The notes below the pieces were generated by a model. The model made no database searches, was not told the DNA's origin, and saw nothing but the letters and a program-made list of their open reading frames with translations. DNA of 64,000 nucleotides, taken from assembly GCF_020037125.1 (NCBI RefSeq), contig NZ_JAIQDG010000046.1, forward strand, positions 24,890-88,889, written 5' to 3'. A program made the position numbers and the translations under genes. Position 1 is the stretch's first letter. Every line of letters begins with the position of its first letter. This document shows positions 36,644 to 48,185 of the stretch, piece after piece. Origin of the DNA: Myxococcus sp. RHSTA-1-4 (GTDB lineage Bacteria > Myxococcota > Myxococcia > Myxococcales > Myxococcaceae).

Positions 36644-37288
36644 TCACCCACCGTGCGCGAAATGGCGCAGCTTGGCCTCCGCCCCCAGCCGGTAGGCGTA
36701 GCGCAGGTCCCCCAGCAGCCTGTCCAGCCGGCGGCCGGTGACGTGGCCCATCAGCCGGGTGCAGAAGCGGCGGGACAGCCGGTTGGCCTCCTCGTAGCGC
36801 CACCGCTCCTGGGGGGACAGCCGCTCCCGGTAGGACACGCGCTCGAACAGCCGCTTCAGCAGCTCCTCCGCCCAGGCCCCCACGCCCTCGCCCCAGCGGT
36901 GCAGCAGGCACACCGCGAACTTGTCCACCTCCGCCTGGGCCTCCAGCTCCAGCAGCGACACCGTCCGGCCGTGCGCCGCCGTGTGCGCCACGTAGAGGAA
37001 GTGGCTGACGCCCTCGGCCACCTGGCAGTAGCCGTCCAGGTCTCCGTCCAGCAGGTACCCCAGCGGGCCCGCCGCGTAGGGCTTCAGCCTGTCCAGCAGC
37101 GAGGGGGCCAGGTACAGCGCCAGCTCCAGCGCGTCCCCGTCCTCACGCACCAGCAGCTCCTCCTCGCTCCGGCCGGTGCCGCCGAGCTGCACGGCGGCCT
37201 CCGTGTCCACCACGAAGACCTCCGCCCTCGCCTCACACGTGAAGCCGTAGATGGCCTCCAGGTGGTCCTGCACGCGCCCTACCATCAT
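36644..37288 (-). CDS. Conserved hypothetical protein, second gene of a pair
   Basis: The 214-residue cytoplasmic-type protein has no recognised domain. It has an acidic N-terminal half and a basic Arg-rich C-terminal half (RRFCTRLMGHVTGRRLDRLL). The central VAEGVSHFLYVAHTAAHGR and LELEAQAEVDKFAV stretches suggest conserved histidines and acidic residues that could bind a metal. The start has GGAGG at a six-base spacing. It starts 17 bases after the neighbouring gene ends, so the two form an operon. Confidence 0.55.
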   Translation of the reverse strand: MMVGRVQDHLEAIYGFTCEARAEVFVVDTEAAVQLGGTGRSEEELLVREDGDALELALYLAPSLLDRLKPYAAGPLGYLLDGDLDGYCQVAEGVSHFLYVAHTAAHGRTVSLLELEAQAEVDKFAVCLLHRWGEGVGAWAEELLKRLFERVSYRERLSPQERWRYEEANRLSRRFCTRLMGHVTGRRLDRLLGDLRYAYRLGAEAKLRHFAHGG

Positions 37289-37305
37289 GGCCGCCCTCCC
37301 CTGCG

Positions 37306-37896
37306 CTAGTTGGGGAGCTGCCCCTTGGAGGAGGGCATCATCCCCGCGTCCACCAGCACGCGCTCCAGCCGGTCATTCCCGGTGCGCTCCCAGGACTCGT
37401 AGACCTTGAGGGCCCCGCTCGGTCCGGCCTTCACCATGCCCCGCGCGGCGATCTCCTCCAGCACCTCCACCAGCACCCGGAACTTGTCGCGCAGCTCGCG
37501 GTACACCTGGGCCGCCGGGGACAGCTCCGCCACCTGCCCGTACGCCGTGCCGCCCATCTGGATGTAGTAGTCCGGGCCCACCACGCCCCCCTGCAGCGCG
37601 CCCGAGAAGAAGCCCGCCGTGTACAGCGAGACGTCCCCCAGCCGGCGCAGCGTGCGGATGCGCTCGTTGCGCTCCTGTTGCAGCGCCCGGTGGTACAGCA
37701 GCGCCAGTGGCTCGTGGTCCTTCCGGCCGTCCTCCTCGCGGGTGAACAGCTTGTCGGTGAGCGCGAACTCCGACAGGAGGTTCACCAGGTAGAACTCCGT
37801 CACCTCGGTAATCACCACCCGCTGCCGCCCGATGACCTCGTCCAGGAGCGACTTGAAGAACTCCTTCAGCGACAGGGACGCCACCAGTTCACTCAT
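37306..37896 (-). CDS. Conserved hypothetical protein divergent from groESL
   Basis: The 196-residue helical protein has no recognised domain, no export signal and no membrane helix. Conserved-looking blocks are TEVTEFYLVNLLSEF, LRRLGDVSLYTAGFFSGAL and VGPDYYIQMGGTAYGQVAEL. The ATG at 37896 follows GGAGG by five bases; the GTG six bases upstream sits inside that site. It is transcribed away from groES. The imperfect CIRCE at 38008 lies 112 bases before its start, hinting at heat-shock control by HrcA. Function is unknown. Confidence 0.58.
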   Translation of the reverse strand: MSELVASLSLKEFFKSLLDEVIGRQRVVITEVTEFYLVNLLSEFALTDKLFTREEDGRKDHEPLALLYHRALQQERNERIRTLRRLGDVSLYTAGFFSGALQGGVVGPDYYIQMGGTAYGQVAELSPAAQVYRELRDKFRVLVEVLEEIAARGMVKAGPSGALKVYESWERTGNDRLERVLVDAGMMPSSKGQLPN

Positions 37897-38007
37897 TGAC
37901 ACCTCCCGTCATTCCCGCTGGTGAATCGCCCGCGGGACACATCGGAAAAGGTACCAACGGCCTCTGTCCCTGGCAAAAGCGACCCCCAATGATTCCGGGC
38001 ACTTGCG

Positions 38008-38034
38008 CTGGCACTCGCCCCCTTCGAGTGCTAA
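38008..38034. promoter_or_regulatory. Second, imperfect CIRCE-like operator
   Basis: CTGGCACTC (38008-38016), nine bases, then GAGTGCTAA (38026-38034). The right arm is perfect and the left arm matches seven of nine positions of the CIRCE consensus TTAGCACTC-N9-GAGTGCTAA. It is centred 184 bases from the perfect CIRCE and lies nearer the divergent unknown gene. Confidence 0.6.
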
Positions 38035-38147
38035 TCGGGCCCCGCCGGGCACGCGGCCGGGCGGACTCCCGTCCCGGTGGCCGGGAAAGGGAAAAACACA
38101 GGAATGACGGGGAGTTGGCAACACATGAGACGCCGGTCCCACGTCGC

Positions 38148-38175
38148 TTGACGGGTCGACTTCCCTGGTTATTAT
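38148..38175 (+). promoter_or_regulatory. groESL promoter
   Basis: TTGACG (38148-38153) and TATTAT (38170-38175) with a 16-base spacer form a vegetative-type promoter. The CIRCE operator begins 16 bases downstream of the -10 box, so HrcA bound there would block early elongation or initiation. Confidence 0.6.
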
Positions 38176-38191
38176 CCGCCGCGCCTGGGCG

Positions 38192-38218
38192 TTAGCACTC
38201 ATGAGGTGCGAGTGCTAA
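38192..38218. promoter_or_regulatory. CIRCE operator (HrcA binding site)
   Basis: TTAGCACTC (38192-38200), nine bases, then GAGTGCTAA (38210-38218). Both arms match the CIRCE consensus exactly with the canonical spacer. It predicts repression of groESL by HrcA and induction by heat. Confidence 0.95.
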
Positions 38219-38308
38219 TGCCCCGGGTCTCACGACCCTATCTACCCCCAAGCGGCGTCCCGGCCGGAGGTTTTCCAAGGGACGGGCGCCTCACATAAGG
38301 AGCAGATC

Positions 38309-38599
38309 ATGAAGATTCGTCCCCTGCAGGATCGGCTCATCGTCAAGCGCGTCGCCGAGGAGACCAAGACCAAGGGCGGTCTCTTCATCCCGGACACGGC
38401 GAAGGAGAAGCCCCTCGAGGGCAAGGTCATCGCCGTGGGCAACGGCAAGGTGCTCGAGGACGGCAAGGTCCGCCCGATGGACATCAAGGCCGGTGACACC
38501 ATCCTGTTCAGCAAGTACGCGGGCACGGAGATCAAGCTCGACGGCGAGGAGCACCTCATCCTCCGTGAGGAGGATGTGCTCGGCGTGATCGAGAAGTAA
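38309..38599 (+). CDS. groES: GroES co-chaperonin
   Basis: The 96-residue protein matches GroES: MKIRPLQDRLIVKR at the start, the mobile loop EETKTKGGLFIPDTAKEKP and DTILFSKYAGTEI. It caps the GroEL ring in ATP-dependent folding. AAGGAG precedes the ATG by eight bases. It is first in the groESL operon, 37 bases before groEL, behind promoter and CIRCE. Confidence 0.97.
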   Translation: MKIRPLQDRLIVKRVAEETKTKGGLFIPDTAKEKPLEGKVIAVGNGKVLEDGKVRPMDIKAGDTILFSKYAGTEIKLDGEEHLILREEDVLGVIEK

Positions 38600-38636
38600 T
38601 CCCGGCCCTTCCCACCCCTTTCAAGGAATCATCCAC

Positions 38637-40286
<1,650 letters not shown>

Positions 40287-40296
40287 TCGCCCCCCA

Positions 40297-40371
40297 CCCC
40301 GGCTCCCATGCCGGGGTGACGTCCTGACGGCGGCCTCCGATTCCCACGGGAGTCGGGGGCCGTCGTGTTTT
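40297..40371 (+). terminator. Tandem terminators after groEL
   Basis: A first hairpin pairs CCCCGGC (40297-40303) with GCCGGGG (40310-40316). A second, longer one pairs the GACGGC...TCCGA arm (40326-40340) with TCGG...CGTC (40353-40364) and is followed by GTGTTTT, a usable T run. Confidence 0.7.
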
Positions 40372-40436
40372 GGCGGGCAAGGTGGCGGCGGACGCTCCAG
40401 GCCCTTAACTTGGAAGGCACCAAGGAGGAGCTGCCT

Positions 40437-40694
40437 GTGAAGCCCGTGAAGATCTACACGACGACCTACTGCGGGTACTGCGTCCGCGCGAAGGACCTGC
40501 TCAAGCGCAAGGGCGTGGACTACGAGGAGGTGGACGTCACCGGAGACGACTCCATGCGCGCGAAGCTCGTGGAGATGAGCGGTGGCCAGCGCACCGTGCC
40601 GCAGATCTTCATCGGCGACACGCACGTGGGCGGCTACTCGGACCTGTCCCGGCTGGATTCCGAGGGCAGGCTGGACCCGATGCTGCGGGCCTGA
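40437..40694 (+). CDS. grxC: Glutaredoxin 3
   Basis: The 85-residue protein has the active site CGYC (12-15), the cis-Pro loop TVPQIFI and GGYSDL that bind glutathione. The GTG at 40437 has AAGGAGGA seven to eight bases upstream and gives the usual length of about 85; the longer frame adds 24 unlike residues. It reduces disulfides and mixed glutathione disulfides in the cytoplasm. Confidence 0.92.
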   Translation: MKPVKIYTTTYCGYCVRAKDLLKRKGVDYEEVDVTGDDSMRAKLVEMSGGQRTVPQIFIGDTHVGGYSDLSRLDSEGRLDPMLRA

Positions 40695-40792
40695 GTCCGC
40701 CGGGCAGGCAGGCGGGCGCCCCGCTCCAGCCTCTTGGAGCCCCATGCATAGCTTCCCTCCCGAGGCACACCACTCTTCCTCGGGAGGCGGCA

Positions 40793-41191
40793 ATGGCAGG
40801 CGAAGAAGCGCAGACGGGCACCCGTGACGAGCACTACAACCTCATCAGCGCCCTGTATCACCTCCTGGAGGGCGCCTCGACGTGCGCGCAGTACGTCCGC
40901 GACGCCGAGGAGTCCGGCGACCAGGAGCTGGCCCAGTTCTTCCGAGACTGGCAGGACGAGCAGCGCAACCTCTCCGAGCGCGCGAAGAACCTGCTGGGCA
41001 GCCGGATGCTCGGTGGCCAGAAGGCCGGCACTGGCCGCAAGCGCGGCGTGGGCGGCCAGAAGTCGCCTGGCCGCACGGTGAAGGCCTCCGTCAACGAGGG
41101 CATCCGGTCCGGAGGCAATGCCTCGGACGACATCGTGGACGAGGAGTCCAAGGAGTCCTTCCCCGCCAGCGACGCGCCCTCGCACTACTGA
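40793..41191 (+). CDS. Small helical protein with VDExSxESFPASD tail
   Basis: The 132-residue protein has an N-terminal helical half (HYNLISALYHLLEGASTC and then FFRDWQDEQRNLSERAK) like a minimal ferritin-like or four-helix subunit. A basic Gly/Lys/Arg linker follows, and the tail IVDEESKESFPASDAPSHY is a short motif found at the end of many unrelated small stress-linked proteins. Function is unknown; a stress role is a guess. GGAGG lies seven bases before the start. Confidence 0.65.
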   Translation: MAGEEAQTGTRDEHYNLISALYHLLEGASTCAQYVRDAEESGDQELAQFFRDWQDEQRNLSERAKNLLGSRMLGGQKAGTGRKRGVGGQKSPGRTVKASVNEGIRSGGNASDDIVDEESKESFPASDAPSHY

Positions 41192-41559
41192 CGGCGCGGC
41201 GCGGCGAAGCCGTGGCCTCCGGGGCCCGCGCGCCGCGCCGGATTCTGGATTCCGGGAAGGCGTTCGTCTTGGATGACGGGCCGTGAACCGCACCGGCCCG
41301 TCCCTCCTGGCGCACGGACTCCTGGCGTGGCCCTCCGGGCGCAAAACTTGCGGCGGGGAGACCGGGTCCACTCGCTCGACGGCCGCCCCGCCCTGCCCCA
41401 GGCCCTGGCCCGGACACGAATGACGCACGTCCCCATCGACGCGCGTGTGCGACAGGCTTCCGGCGGGATTGTTTCTCTCTTGCTGCCCTGACATTTTCAG
41501 AGGCGAAGAGACGCTCGTCGGGCTTGCCCGCCCGGTCTCCTCGCACCTAAAGAGGACCC
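41192..41559. other. Non-coding stretch before the FHA regulator
   Basis: No gene is seen in these 368 bases. An 11-pair GC hairpin (41193-41203 with 41229-41239) follows the small protein and may end its transcript. At 41338-41351 GGGCGC and CTTGCGG place GG and GC ten bases apart, as in a -24/-12 sigma-54 promoter, but only the core bases fit. The remainder shows no repeat or RNA structure that I can name. Confidence 0.5.
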
Positions 41560-42945
<1,386 letters not shown>

Positions 42946-42984
42946 ATGCCCGGACGCAGTCCCACCCCCAGGGAGAACAACCGC

Positions 42985-44181
42985 ATGTTGCGTCGTCTTG
43001 CCGTAGCCTCCTTCGCCCTCACCGCCGCCTGTGCCGGAACGCAGAAGACGGACGGTGCCGCGCAGGGGCCCACCTCTACCGAGGAGCGGGTCCGCATCAC
43101 CAACCAGCCTCCGTTCGACCTCGTGGCCTGCTTCCCGCGCGAGGCGAAGATGCCCGCGCAGACCAGCGAGGCCGTCATCCTCGGCGCGCTGCTGTCCGTG
43201 CGCCCGCAGGTGCAGGAGTGCCTGGTGGACCCGAAGAACCGGGGTCCGGCGCCCACGACGAAGGTGCAGGTGAAGACCACCGTCACCGACCAGGCCACCA
43301 CCCACGCCGTCACCGGGGAGAACCTCACCCCCGAGGGCACCGCCTGCATCCAGAAGCTGGTGGACGCGCAGGTGCAGCCGGCGCTGCTCGCCAAGGGCTC
43401 CGCGCCGGTGGAGGCCACCATCCCCTTCGAGCAGACCGCCAGCGGCATGAACTCCGTCACCTTCGGCATCAACGAGGGCTCGGACTTCACCGGCGCGGTG
43501 CGCCTGGGGCTGCCGGGCTGGTGTGACTGCTACGCCGGCTTCAAGGACGCGGTCCCCCCCACGCTGACGGCCAAGGTGAAGCTGGTGAAGGCGCAGCAGA
43601 CGCCCGCCGAAGTGACTTTCGAGGCCTCCGGCACCACCGAGGGCGACCAGGTCTCCGCCTGCCTCAAGCAGAAGATGATGGCGCTGCCCGCGAAGCTGTC
43701 CTCCGACGAGCTGGGCTTCTCCTACCGCTTCGTCCACTTCAACTCGGGCGCCTCGGAGGAGGCGGCGGCCAAGATGGCCCCGGAGCTGCAGTTCCTGCAG
43801 ATGGACCTGGTCCGCACGCAGCGCGCGGCGGACGCGGCCATGGCCGACGGCGCCCGCGCCACCGCGGCGAAGGCGTTCGCCGAGGTGGTGGAGCGCTACC
43901 AGAAGACGAAGAACTACAAGCTCTTCGATGAGCTCGAGAGCAAGTGCAACGCCCTGGTGGCGGCCGACGCCCGCATCGTCGAGACGCTCCAGGCCCGCCA
44001 GCAGACGGAGAAGGCCGCGCTGACGATTGCCCAGGAGATGAAGACCAAGGACGCCGAGGGCTGGACGGACGCCGAGGCCGCGACGCAGAAGAACCTGGAC
44101 GAGACGGTGAAGGAGCTCGCCGACGCCCAGAAGCTCGCCGCCCAGGACAAGGCCGCCTGCCCGAAGAAGACGTACAAGTAG
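42985..44181 (+). CDS. Lipoprotein with C-terminal coiled coil, function unknown
   Basis: The 398-residue protein has a lipoprotein signal (ALTAAC near Cys14). A beta-rich middle has paired cysteines (PGWCDCYAGF), and a long charged helical C-terminus (about 280-390) probably forms a coiled coil. The repeated pattern VQECLVDPKNRG and VSACLKQKMM, each with one cysteine followed by a short helix, suggests two related domains of the kind found in myxobacterial AgmX/TonB-like periplasmic proteins. The ATG at 42985 has GGGAG upstream. It follows the regulator by 39 bases and ends in a terminator. Confidence 0.65.
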   Translation: MLRRLAVASFALTAACAGTQKTDGAAQGPTSTEERVRITNQPPFDLVACFPREAKMPAQTSEAVILGALLSVRPQVQECLVDPKNRGPAPTTKVQVKTTVTDQATTHAVTGENLTPEGTACIQKLVDAQVQPALLAKGSAPVEATIPFEQTASGMNSVTFGINEGSDFTGAVRLGLPGWCDCYAGFKDAVPPTLTAKVKLVKAQQTPAEVTFEASGTTEGDQVSACLKQKMMALPAKLSSDELGFSYRFVHFNSGASEEAAAKMAPELQFLQMDLVRTQRAADAAMADGARATAAKAFAEVVERYQKTKNYKLFDELESKCNALVAADARIVETLQARQQTEKAALTIAQEMKTKDAEGWTDAEAATQKNLDETVKELADAQKLAAQDKAACPKKTYK

Positions 44182-44219
44182 TCACGGCCCGCGGCTCGCC
44201 CGCGGACGCATGAAGCACG

Positions 44220-44264
44220 AAGGCGCGGGAGCCCGGAGTACCGGGGCCCGCGCCTTCCGTGTTT
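44220..44264 (+). terminator. Intrinsic terminator after the lipoprotein
   Basis: AAGGCGCGGG (44220-44229) pairs perfectly with CCCGCGCCTT (44247-44256), and an inner stem CCCGG/CCGGG fits in the loop. CCGTGTTT follows. Confidence 0.7.
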
Positions 44265-44290
44265 CAGGGGGGCTGATGCTTCCGGGGGGA

Positions 44291-44314
44291 GGCACCGGAA
44301 AAAGGCCCGGTGCC
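44291..44314. terminator. Hairpin between convergent genes
   Basis: GGCACCGG (44291-44298) and CCGGTGCC (44307-44314) are exact inverted copies with an eight-base loop, 18 bases from the smc stop. It may serve the smc transcript from the minus strand. Confidence 0.4.
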
Positions 44315-44332
44315 CCACCACCCGCGGAAGTC

Positions 44333-47300
44333 CTACGCGGCGGTGACCTTGTCGTCGTTGGCGGCGCCGGCCTCGCGCATGCGGACGCTGACGAGCTTGG
44401 AGATACCCGGCTCCTCCATGGTGACGCCGTAGAGGGTGTTGGAGACCTCCATGGTCCGCTTGTTGTGGGTGATGAGGATGAACTGCGACTGCTTGCTCAT
44501 CTCCTTCACCATGTCGTTGTAGCGGCCCACGTTGCCCTCATCCAGCGGCGCGTCGACCTCGTCCAGGAGGCAGAAGGGCGTGGGCTTGATGAGGAAGATG
44601 CCGAAGATGAGGGCCACCGCGGTGAGGGCCTTCTCGCCGCCGGAGAGCAGGTTGACGCTCTGCAGCTTCTTGCCGGGCGGCTGGGCGACGATTTCCACGC
44701 CCGGCTCCGCGTTGGGCCCCTCGCCGTTGGTGAGCACCAGGCTGGCCCGCCCGCCGCCGAACAGGCGCGGGAAGATGGCCTGGAACTTCTCGTTCACCAC
44801 GTCGAAGGTCTGCTTGAAGCGCTCGCGGCTGGTGGCGTCGATGCGCTGGATGGCCTCCTTGAGCTGCTCGATGGAGGACTGCAGGTCCTTCTTCTGCGCG
44901 TGGAGGAAGTCGTAGCGCTTGGACAGCTCCGCGTGCTCGTCGATGGCGGTGAGGTTGATTTCCCCCATCTTCTCCACCTGGGCGCGCAGGTCCTTCAGCT
45001 CGGCCTCCGTCTCCGGGGCCAGGGGCGGCAGCAGGTGGTAGCGGTGCAGCTCCAGCGCCAGGTCCACCTGGTGCCGCTCGCGGATGCCCGCCGCCAGGTG
45101 CTCCAGCTCCAGGGCAATCTCCCGCTCGCGCAGGGAGATTTGGGACAGGCCCTGCATCAGCTCGTCCACCCGGCCGCGCAGCTCGCGGAACTGCGTGTCC
45201 TGCTCGCGCACCTCGGCGGAGGCGGTGGTGTGCGCGGCGCGGCGGGCCTCCAGCCCCTCCGCGGCCAGCCGGTGCTCCTCGGCGCGCTGGGAGAGGCCGC
45301 CCTCCGTCTCGGTGATGCGGCGCTCCAGCTCCTCGGTGCGCGCGCCCCCCTCCTCCACGGTGACCCGCAGGCGGGTGATGCGCGTCTCCATGTCCTTGCG
45401 CTGGGTGACGAGGCTGTCCAGCTCCTTGCGCGCGGACTCGCCGCGCTCGCTGCCGGCGGCCACCTTGATGCGCAGGCCCGTCAGGTCGTTGTTGGCGGCC
45501 TCGGCGCGCTGCCGCAGCGACTCCTGCTCCGCGGCGAGCTGCTTCACGCGCTCCTCGCGGCCCTCGCGGTCCGCCTGGCCGTGCGCCACCTCGCCCCGGC
45601 TCGTCTCCTCCTCGTGGGCCAGCGCCGTCTGGCTCTGCGCGAGCTGGGCGTCCTCGGACTCCAGCGCCCGCAGCCGCTCACGCACCCGGGCCAGGTCCTC
45701 GCCCGCCTTGTGCAGGTCCTTCTCCTGGCTGGCGAGGTTGACCTCCTCGGCGTGCTGATTCTTGGCCAGCCCCTTGAGGACGCTCTCCGCGTGCCCCATC
45801 TGCTTCTGGAGCGTGTAGTGCCGGGTGAGGATTTCGTTGTAGCGCTCCTCCACCCGCGCCACCTCGGCGGCCAGCTCGGCGATTTCGCGCTTCTTCTGGA
45901 GCGCGCCCACCGCCGCGCCCTCGCGCTCACCACCGACGATGGTGCCGTCCGGGCGGAACACCTCGCCGTCCTGCGTGACGAGCGTGCACGCGGGCCCACC
46001 GGACTCCGCGTACGCCCGCGCGGTGGCGATGTCCTGGACGATGACCACGTCTCCCAGCAGGAGCTGCACGAGGGGACGCAGGGACTCCTCGCACGTCACC
46101 TCGCGGGGGGCATGGGCCAGCACGCCGGGGCGGCTGAAGTCCGGCTCCAGCGGGGGCGGCAGCGAGTCCAGCGCGGGCACCGGCAGGAAGCTGCCCCGGC
46201 CCTCCGCGTGGCCCTTGAGGTACTCCACCAGCTCCACGCCCTTGTCGCGGCTCTCGACGATGACGTGCTGGAGGCGCTCACCCAGGGCGGCCTCCACCGC
46301 GCGCTCGTAGCGCTGGGAGACGGTGATGACGTCCGACACGAGGCCGAAGATGCCCTGCTCACGGGCGGCCACGCCGGCGCGCGTCATCACCGCGCGCACG
46401 CCCCGGTCGAAGCCGTCGTAGTTCTTCTGGATGTCCTCCAGCGAGGCCAGGCGGCTGCGCTTGTCGCTCAGCTCCTCGCGCAGGGCGATGACCTGGATTT
46501 CGTTCTCCGTGAAGTCGGCGCGGGTACGGCTGAGCGCCTCCTCCTCCTGGCCCTTGCGCTCGGCCAGCTCCGCCGCGAGGTGGCGGGTGTCCTCCACCCG
46601 CTTCGCCACGTCGCCGCGCACCGCCTCCAGCTGGGCCTCCTGGGCGCGCAGCGTCTCCAGCTCACCCTGGAGCTTCGCCCGGCGCGTCTCCAAATCGGTG
46701 CGCTGGCGGGCGAGGTTGACGAGGTTGCTCTCGTGGTTGGCGAGGCGGCCGGCCACGGCCACCAGCCCGGCGCGCTCCTGCTCCAGGCGCAGCGCCACCT
46801 CCGTCTGGAGCTGGGACACGCGGCGCAGCTCCTCCTGCGCCACCTGCATCGCGACCTCGTCCTCCTTCCACGAGCCGGCGATGCCCGACAGCTCCGCCTC
46901 GCGCGCGGCCATGGCCTCGGCCATCTCCGCCTGCCGCGCCAGGAGCCCCTCCAGCTCCACCCTGGCCGCGGCCACGCGGGCGCGCGTCTCCTCCAAATCC
47001 CGCTTGCCGTACGACAGCTCCTGCGTGTCGCGCTGCACGCTGCTCTCCAGCGCGTGCACCTCGGCGGCCAGGGCCTGCAGGGCGGCGGCCTCGGCGTCCA
47101 GCTCCGTGCGGCGCCGGGTAATCGTCTCCTCCAGCTCCTTCACCCGGTCCAGGCTCTCGCGCTCCTCCGAGCCCAGGTTCTCCAGGCGGGACTTGAGGAC
47201 CTGCTTCTCCGCCAGCAGCTCCAGGTGGCGGTGGGTGGCCGCGTGCAGGTCGATGTCCCGCATGCGCGCCTTGAGCTTCTTGTACTTCTCCGCCTTCTTC

Positions 47301-47938
47301 GCCTGGCGCGACAGCGTGTCGAGCCGCTTCTCCAGCTCGCTGGTGATGTCGGTGACACGCAGGAGGTTGGCCTCGGTGGCCTCCATCTTCCGTTCCGCGG
47401 CCTTGCGGCGGGCCTTGTACTTGGTGACGCCCGCGGCCTCCTCCAGCAGGTGGCGCCGGTCCTCCGGCTTGCTGGAGACGATGAGGCCCACGCGGCCCTG
47501 CTCGATGATGGAGTAGGCCTTGGTGCCCACGCCGGTGCCGAGGAACAGCTCGGTGATGTCCAGCAGGCGGCACTGCGTCTTGTTGATGAGGTACTCGGAG
47601 TCGCCGTTGCGGAACAGGCGCCGCGTCACCGTGACTTCGGAGAAGCCCTGGTACTGGGGCGCGAGCTGGTCCGTCTCGTCCACGAGGAAGGTGAGCGACA
47701 CCTCCGCCATGGACAGCGGGGGCTTGTTCTCCGAGCCGTTGAAGATGACGTCCTCCATGCCACGGCCACGGAGGTTCTTCGCGCTCTGCTCGCCCATCAC
47801 CCAGCGGATGGCGTCGACAACGTTCGACTTGCCACAGCCATTGGGACCGACGATGCCCGTGACGCCTTCATCGAACGTGAAGACGCTCCGCTCCATGAAG
47901 GATTTGAAGCCGGTGATGTCCAACCGCTTGATTCGCAT
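44333..47938 (-). CDS. smc: SMC chromosome-condensation ATPase
   Basis: The 1201-residue protein is a full-length SMC. It has an N-terminal head with Walker A GPNGCGKS (31-38), two long coiled-coil arms around a hinge (about 510-680, including VITVSQRYERAVEAALGERL), and a C-terminal head with signature LLSGGEKALTAVAL and Walker B PFCLLDEVDAPLDE. It organises and segregates the chromosome with ScpA and ScpB, which are not encoded here. The ATG at 47938 (MRIKRLDITGFKSF) is the family start; a longer frame adds 41 residues without similarity. Confidence 0.97.
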   Translation of the reverse strand: MRIKRLDITGFKSFMERSVFTFDEGVTGIVGPNGCGKSNVVDAIRWVMGEQSAKNLRGRGMEDVIFNGSENKPPLSMAEVSLTFLVDETDQLAPQYQGFSEVTVTRRLFRNGDSEYLINKTQCRLLDITELFLGTGVGTKAYSIIEQGRVGLIVSSKPEDRRHLLEEAAGVTKYKARRKAAERKMEATEANLLRVTDITSELEKRLDTLSRQAKKAEKYKKLKARMRDIDLHAATHRHLELLAEKQVLKSRLENLGSEERESLDRVKELEETITRRRTELDAEAAALQALAAEVHALESSVQRDTQELSYGKRDLEETRARVAAARVELEGLLARQAEMAEAMAAREAELSGIAGSWKEDEVAMQVAQEELRRVSQLQTEVALRLEQERAGLVAVAGRLANHESNLVNLARQRTDLETRRAKLQGELETLRAQEAQLEAVRGDVAKRVEDTRHLAAELAERKGQEEEALSRTRADFTENEIQVIALREELSDKRSRLASLEDIQKNYDGFDRGVRAVMTRAGVAAREQGIFGLVSDVITVSQRYERAVEAALGERLQHVIVESRDKGVELVEYLKGHAEGRGSFLPVPALDSLPPPLEPDFSRPGVLAHAPREVTCEESLRPLVQLLLGDVVIVQDIATARAYAESGGPACTLVTQDGEVFRPDGTIVGGEREGAAVGALQKKREIAELAAEVARVEERYNEILTRHYTLQKQMGHAESVLKGLAKNQHAEEVNLASQEKDLHKAGEDLARVRERLRALESEDAQLAQSQTALAHEEETSRGEVAHGQADREGREERVKQLAAEQESLRQRAEAANNDLTGLRIKVAAGSERGESARKELDSLVTQRKDMETRITRLRVTVEEGGARTEELERRITETEGGLSQRAEEHRLAAEGLEARRAAHTTASAEVREQDTQFRELRGRVDELMQGLSQISLREREIALELEHLAAGIRERHQVDLALELHRYHLLPPLAPETEAELKDLRAQVEKMGEINLTAIDEHAELSKRYDFLHAQKKDLQSSIEQLKEAIQRIDATSRERFKQTFDVVNEKFQAIFPRLFGGGRASLVLTNGEGPNAEPGVEIVAQPPGKKLQSVNLLSGGEKALTAVALIFGIFLIKPTPFCLLDEVDAPLDEGNVGRYNDMVKEMSKQSQFILITHNKRTMEVSNTLYGVTMEEPGISKLVSVRMREAGAANDDKVTAA

Positions 47939-48185
47939 TGCCAGCGGGCTCCTGGGGGACGCGCGGAGTACGAGGGAGAAAACGAGCGCGAGGCCGAAAA
48001 ATCGGCCCCGGAACGATCGGCAGGAGTACCAGTCGCCCCCCGGGCGATCAAGCGTGACCATGCCTCAGGTGGCCATACGTTCGGCTGCTTGCCCTTCAGC
48101 GAAGCAGCCGTGGCCCCTGTCAGGTCGTCCCGTGGGGTTGCAAAGTGGGAACCCCACCCTACCTTCCAATTGATTTTTCCGGAGG

